From NCBI RefSeq assembly GCF_019972295.1, contig NZ_BLJA01000001.1:962049-1026048 (forward strand): a stretch of 64,000 nucleotides of DNA, written 5' to 3'. Positions 62,486-64,000 of this stretch are shown piece by piece. The notes under the pieces were generated by a model. That model was not told the origin of the DNA. It worked only from the letters and a program-made list of their open reading frames with translations, and ran no database searches. The first letter of the stretch is position 1, and every line of letters starts with the position of its first letter. Source of the DNA: Geobacter sp. AOG2 (lineage in GTDB: Bacteria; Desulfobacterota; Desulfuromonadia; Geobacterales; Pseudopelobacteraceae). The position numbers and the translations under genes were made by a program.

Positions 62486-64000
62486 TTAGATGTTTGTATC
62501 GTCTCCATCTTCCAGCAGTACCGTGATTGCCTGGCCATTGAAGAGTACCAGGTCTATCCGGTCGCCTGCCCGGCTGAAGGTGCACTGCAGGTTATGCTCG
62601 TAGGCTAAAAGGGCTACCGCCGGGAGTTGGTCGGGATTTCGCAGGCGGAAGAGCACCCGGTTTCCCTTCGCCAGGGCGTTGAGAAAGGCCGGGGTAATGT
62701 TGAACTCGATCTGCCCCTGCTCTTCCGTGAGGTCCACCAGATTCCCCTCGTCGCCATTTATGAAGTAGGTCCCCAGGTTGATCCGTCTGAGAGCGGTGTT
62801 ACCTTCGGCAGCCGGTTTCGGGGTAGCCCCCGACACCAACTCCTGGGGTTGCAGAATGTCCGGCGCCGCTGTGATAACCATGCCTGCCGCCACGGTGGCG
62901 TTGGTGTAGCGGTCGATGACAATGAAGTTGCCGGTGGCCCGGTTCAGCCGGTAGGGATCGAAGGCCGCCGGACGGTCCAGTTCCAGGAGCCCGACGCCGA
63001 TCTCGTTGAGCTTCAGGGTGGATGCCTGCTTCTGTTCCAGGGTATTGACATCCACGACATGCCGCAGGCTGGTGATACGACCGGGGATCACAGCGGTGGC
63101 GGTTTTGACCAGGTAGCTCTGCCCCGGATGCAACGGCTCGTCATGGAGCCAGACCAAGTGCGCCTCCAAAAAACGGGTTTGGAGCGGCGGGGCATCGGGA
63201 ACCGATAACATATCGCCCCGGCTGATATCGATCTCATCAGCCAGGGTCAGGGTCACCGCCTGCCCGGCGGTTGCCTCCGGCAGATCGCCACCCATGGTGA
63301 CGATGCGGGCCACCCGGCTGGTGCGACCCGACGAGGCGACCCGCACCTCGTCACCCGGACGAACGATGCCAGCGGCAATGGTGCCGCAGAAACCGCGAAA
63401 ATCCAGGTGGGGCCGGTTCACCCACTGGACCGGCATCCGGAACGGCTTTTCCCTGTTCTCTCCTTCAATCCGGACGGTCTCCAGATAGTTCATCAGGGTC
63501 GGCCCCTGATACCAGGAGGTGTTGGCGCTCGGTTCGATGATATTGTCGCCGTTTAAGGCGGAGATGGGAATCGCCGTTATGGAGTCAAAGCCGAGCGGGG
63601 CGGCAAACTGCTGGTAGTCGCCTAGGATGGCGTCGAAACGCTGCTGGTCGAAATCGATCAGGTCCATCTTGTTGACCGCCAGCACAATGTGGCGGATGCC
63701 CACCAGGGATACCAGGTAGCTGTGGCGCCTGGTCTGGGTCAGGAGCCCCTTGCGGGCATCCACCAGGATTACCGCCACCTGGGCGGTGGAGGCGCCGGTG
63801 ACCATGTTGCGGGTATACTGCTCGTGGCCGGGGGTATCGGCGACGATGAACTTGCGCCGGTCGGTGGAGAAGTAACGGTAGGCCACGTCGATGGTGATCC
63901 CCTGTTCGCGCTCCGCCTGCAGGCCGTCCAGAAGGAGGGCATAATCGATGGCCCCTCCCTGGGTGCCGACCTTCTTGCTGTCCGCTTCCAGGGCCGTCAA
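62486..64000 (-). CDS. cysN: Sulfate adenylyltransferase subunit 1 CysN (3' part; runs off the right edge)
   Basis: GTPase subunit that drives APS formation from sulfate and ATP. The visible 504 residues lack only the N-terminal P-loop. Seen: DYALLLDGLQAEREQGITID, G3 DTPGHEQYTRNM, G4 NKMDLID, then domains II and III with HLDFRGFCGTIAAG and FIVIDRYTNATVAAGM. After that block come 130 further residues, where Escherichia coli CysN has about 50 and CysNC fusions have an APS kinase. The extension has no kinase P-loop; part of it (GNRVLFRLRNPDQLP) looks like a small beta-rich domain. Confidence 0.93.
   Translation of the reverse strand: MTALEADSKKVGTQGGAIDYALLLDGLQAEREQGITIDVAYRYFSTDRRKFIVADTPGHEQYTRNMVTGASTAQVAVILVDARKGLLTQTRRHSYLVSLVGIRHIVLAVNKMDLIDFDQQRFDAILGDYQQFAAPLGFDSITAIPISALNGDNIIEPSANTSWYQGPTLMNYLETVRIEGENREKPFRMPVQWVNRPHLDFRGFCGTIAAGIVRPGDEVRVASSGRTSRVARIVTMGGDLPEATAGQAVTLTLADEIDISRGDMLSVPDAPPLQTRFLEAHLVWLHDEPLHPGQSYLVKTATAVIPGRITSLRHVVDVNTLEQKQASTLKLNEIGVGLLELDRPAAFDPYRLNRATGNFIVIDRYTNATVAAGMVITAAPDILQPQELVSGATPKPAAEGNTALRRINLGTYFINGDEGNLVDLTEEQGQIEFNITPAFLNALAKGNRVLFRLRNPDQLPAVALLAYEHNLQCTFSRAGDRIDLVLFNGQAITVLLEDGDDTNI

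Overview
The window looks like chromosome from a high-GC Geobacter-type member of the Desulfuromonadia (Geobacteraceae or close relative). The reasons are multihaem c-type cytochromes, a haem-binding sensor kinase, an activation-domain-less MetH, sigma-54-type promoters, a CIRCE-controlled hrcA-grpE-dnaK-dnaJ operon and dense small intergenic inverted-repeat elements. No plasmid, phage, IS transposase, rRNA or CRISPR is visible. Species assignment would need a database search.

Layout. 1-4.3 kb: the 5' part of prfC, a DoxX protein, a sigma-54-driven diguanylate cyclase, two small proteins and tRNA-Arg(CCG). 4.4-7.0 kb: a plus-strand operon of a degenerate metallo-beta-lactamase-fold protein, coaE and a THUMP-type RNA methyltransferase. 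7.1-12.5 kb: a five-gene minus-strand operon (circularly permuted ATP-grasp, alpha-E, transglutaminase-like protease, two AstE/AspA-type metallohydrolases) behind a sigma-54-like promoter; this is a candidate peptide ligation/cleavage pathway. 12.6-18.4 kb: a small dihaem cytochrome, a membrane protein and the heat-shock operon with its own repressor site. 18.8-26.2 kb: murI-gerMN-metH, a conserved hypothetical, and a haem-sensor kinase with its NtrC-type regulator. 26.3-43.8 kb: a surface polysaccharide locus (GDP-fucose-type sugar genes, Wzx flippase, GT2/GT4/GT39 glycosyltransferases, methyltransferases, an acetyltransferase, a YfhO-like membrane protein) with its own winged-helix regulator, repeated operator sites and an AT-rich acquired core at about 32.5-36.1 kb.

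43.8-54.5 kb: a tRNA methyltransferase, a CheX fusion protein plus CheY, a parvulin isomerase, a compact candidate structured RNA (47126-47274), a MuiA-like protein, a helical-repeat hypothetical, and a sulfur operon (two trans-sulfuration enzymes, ThiS-ThiF fusion, mnmA) under a SAM-I riboswitch with terminator. 54.5-61.0 kb: a second CheX and an exported cytochrome/porin cluster (monohaem cytochrome, haem-tagged beta-barrel, ten-haem lipoprotein, membrane protein, cytosolic regulator-like protein) that may form an outer-membrane electron conduit. 61.6-64 kb: larE and the 3' part of cysN with an unusual C-terminal extension.

The least explained items are the structured RNA candidate, the ATP-grasp/alpha-E/AstE operon, the MshEN-like CheX fusion, the cytochrome/porin cluster and the regulator/operator duplication in the polysaccharide locus.
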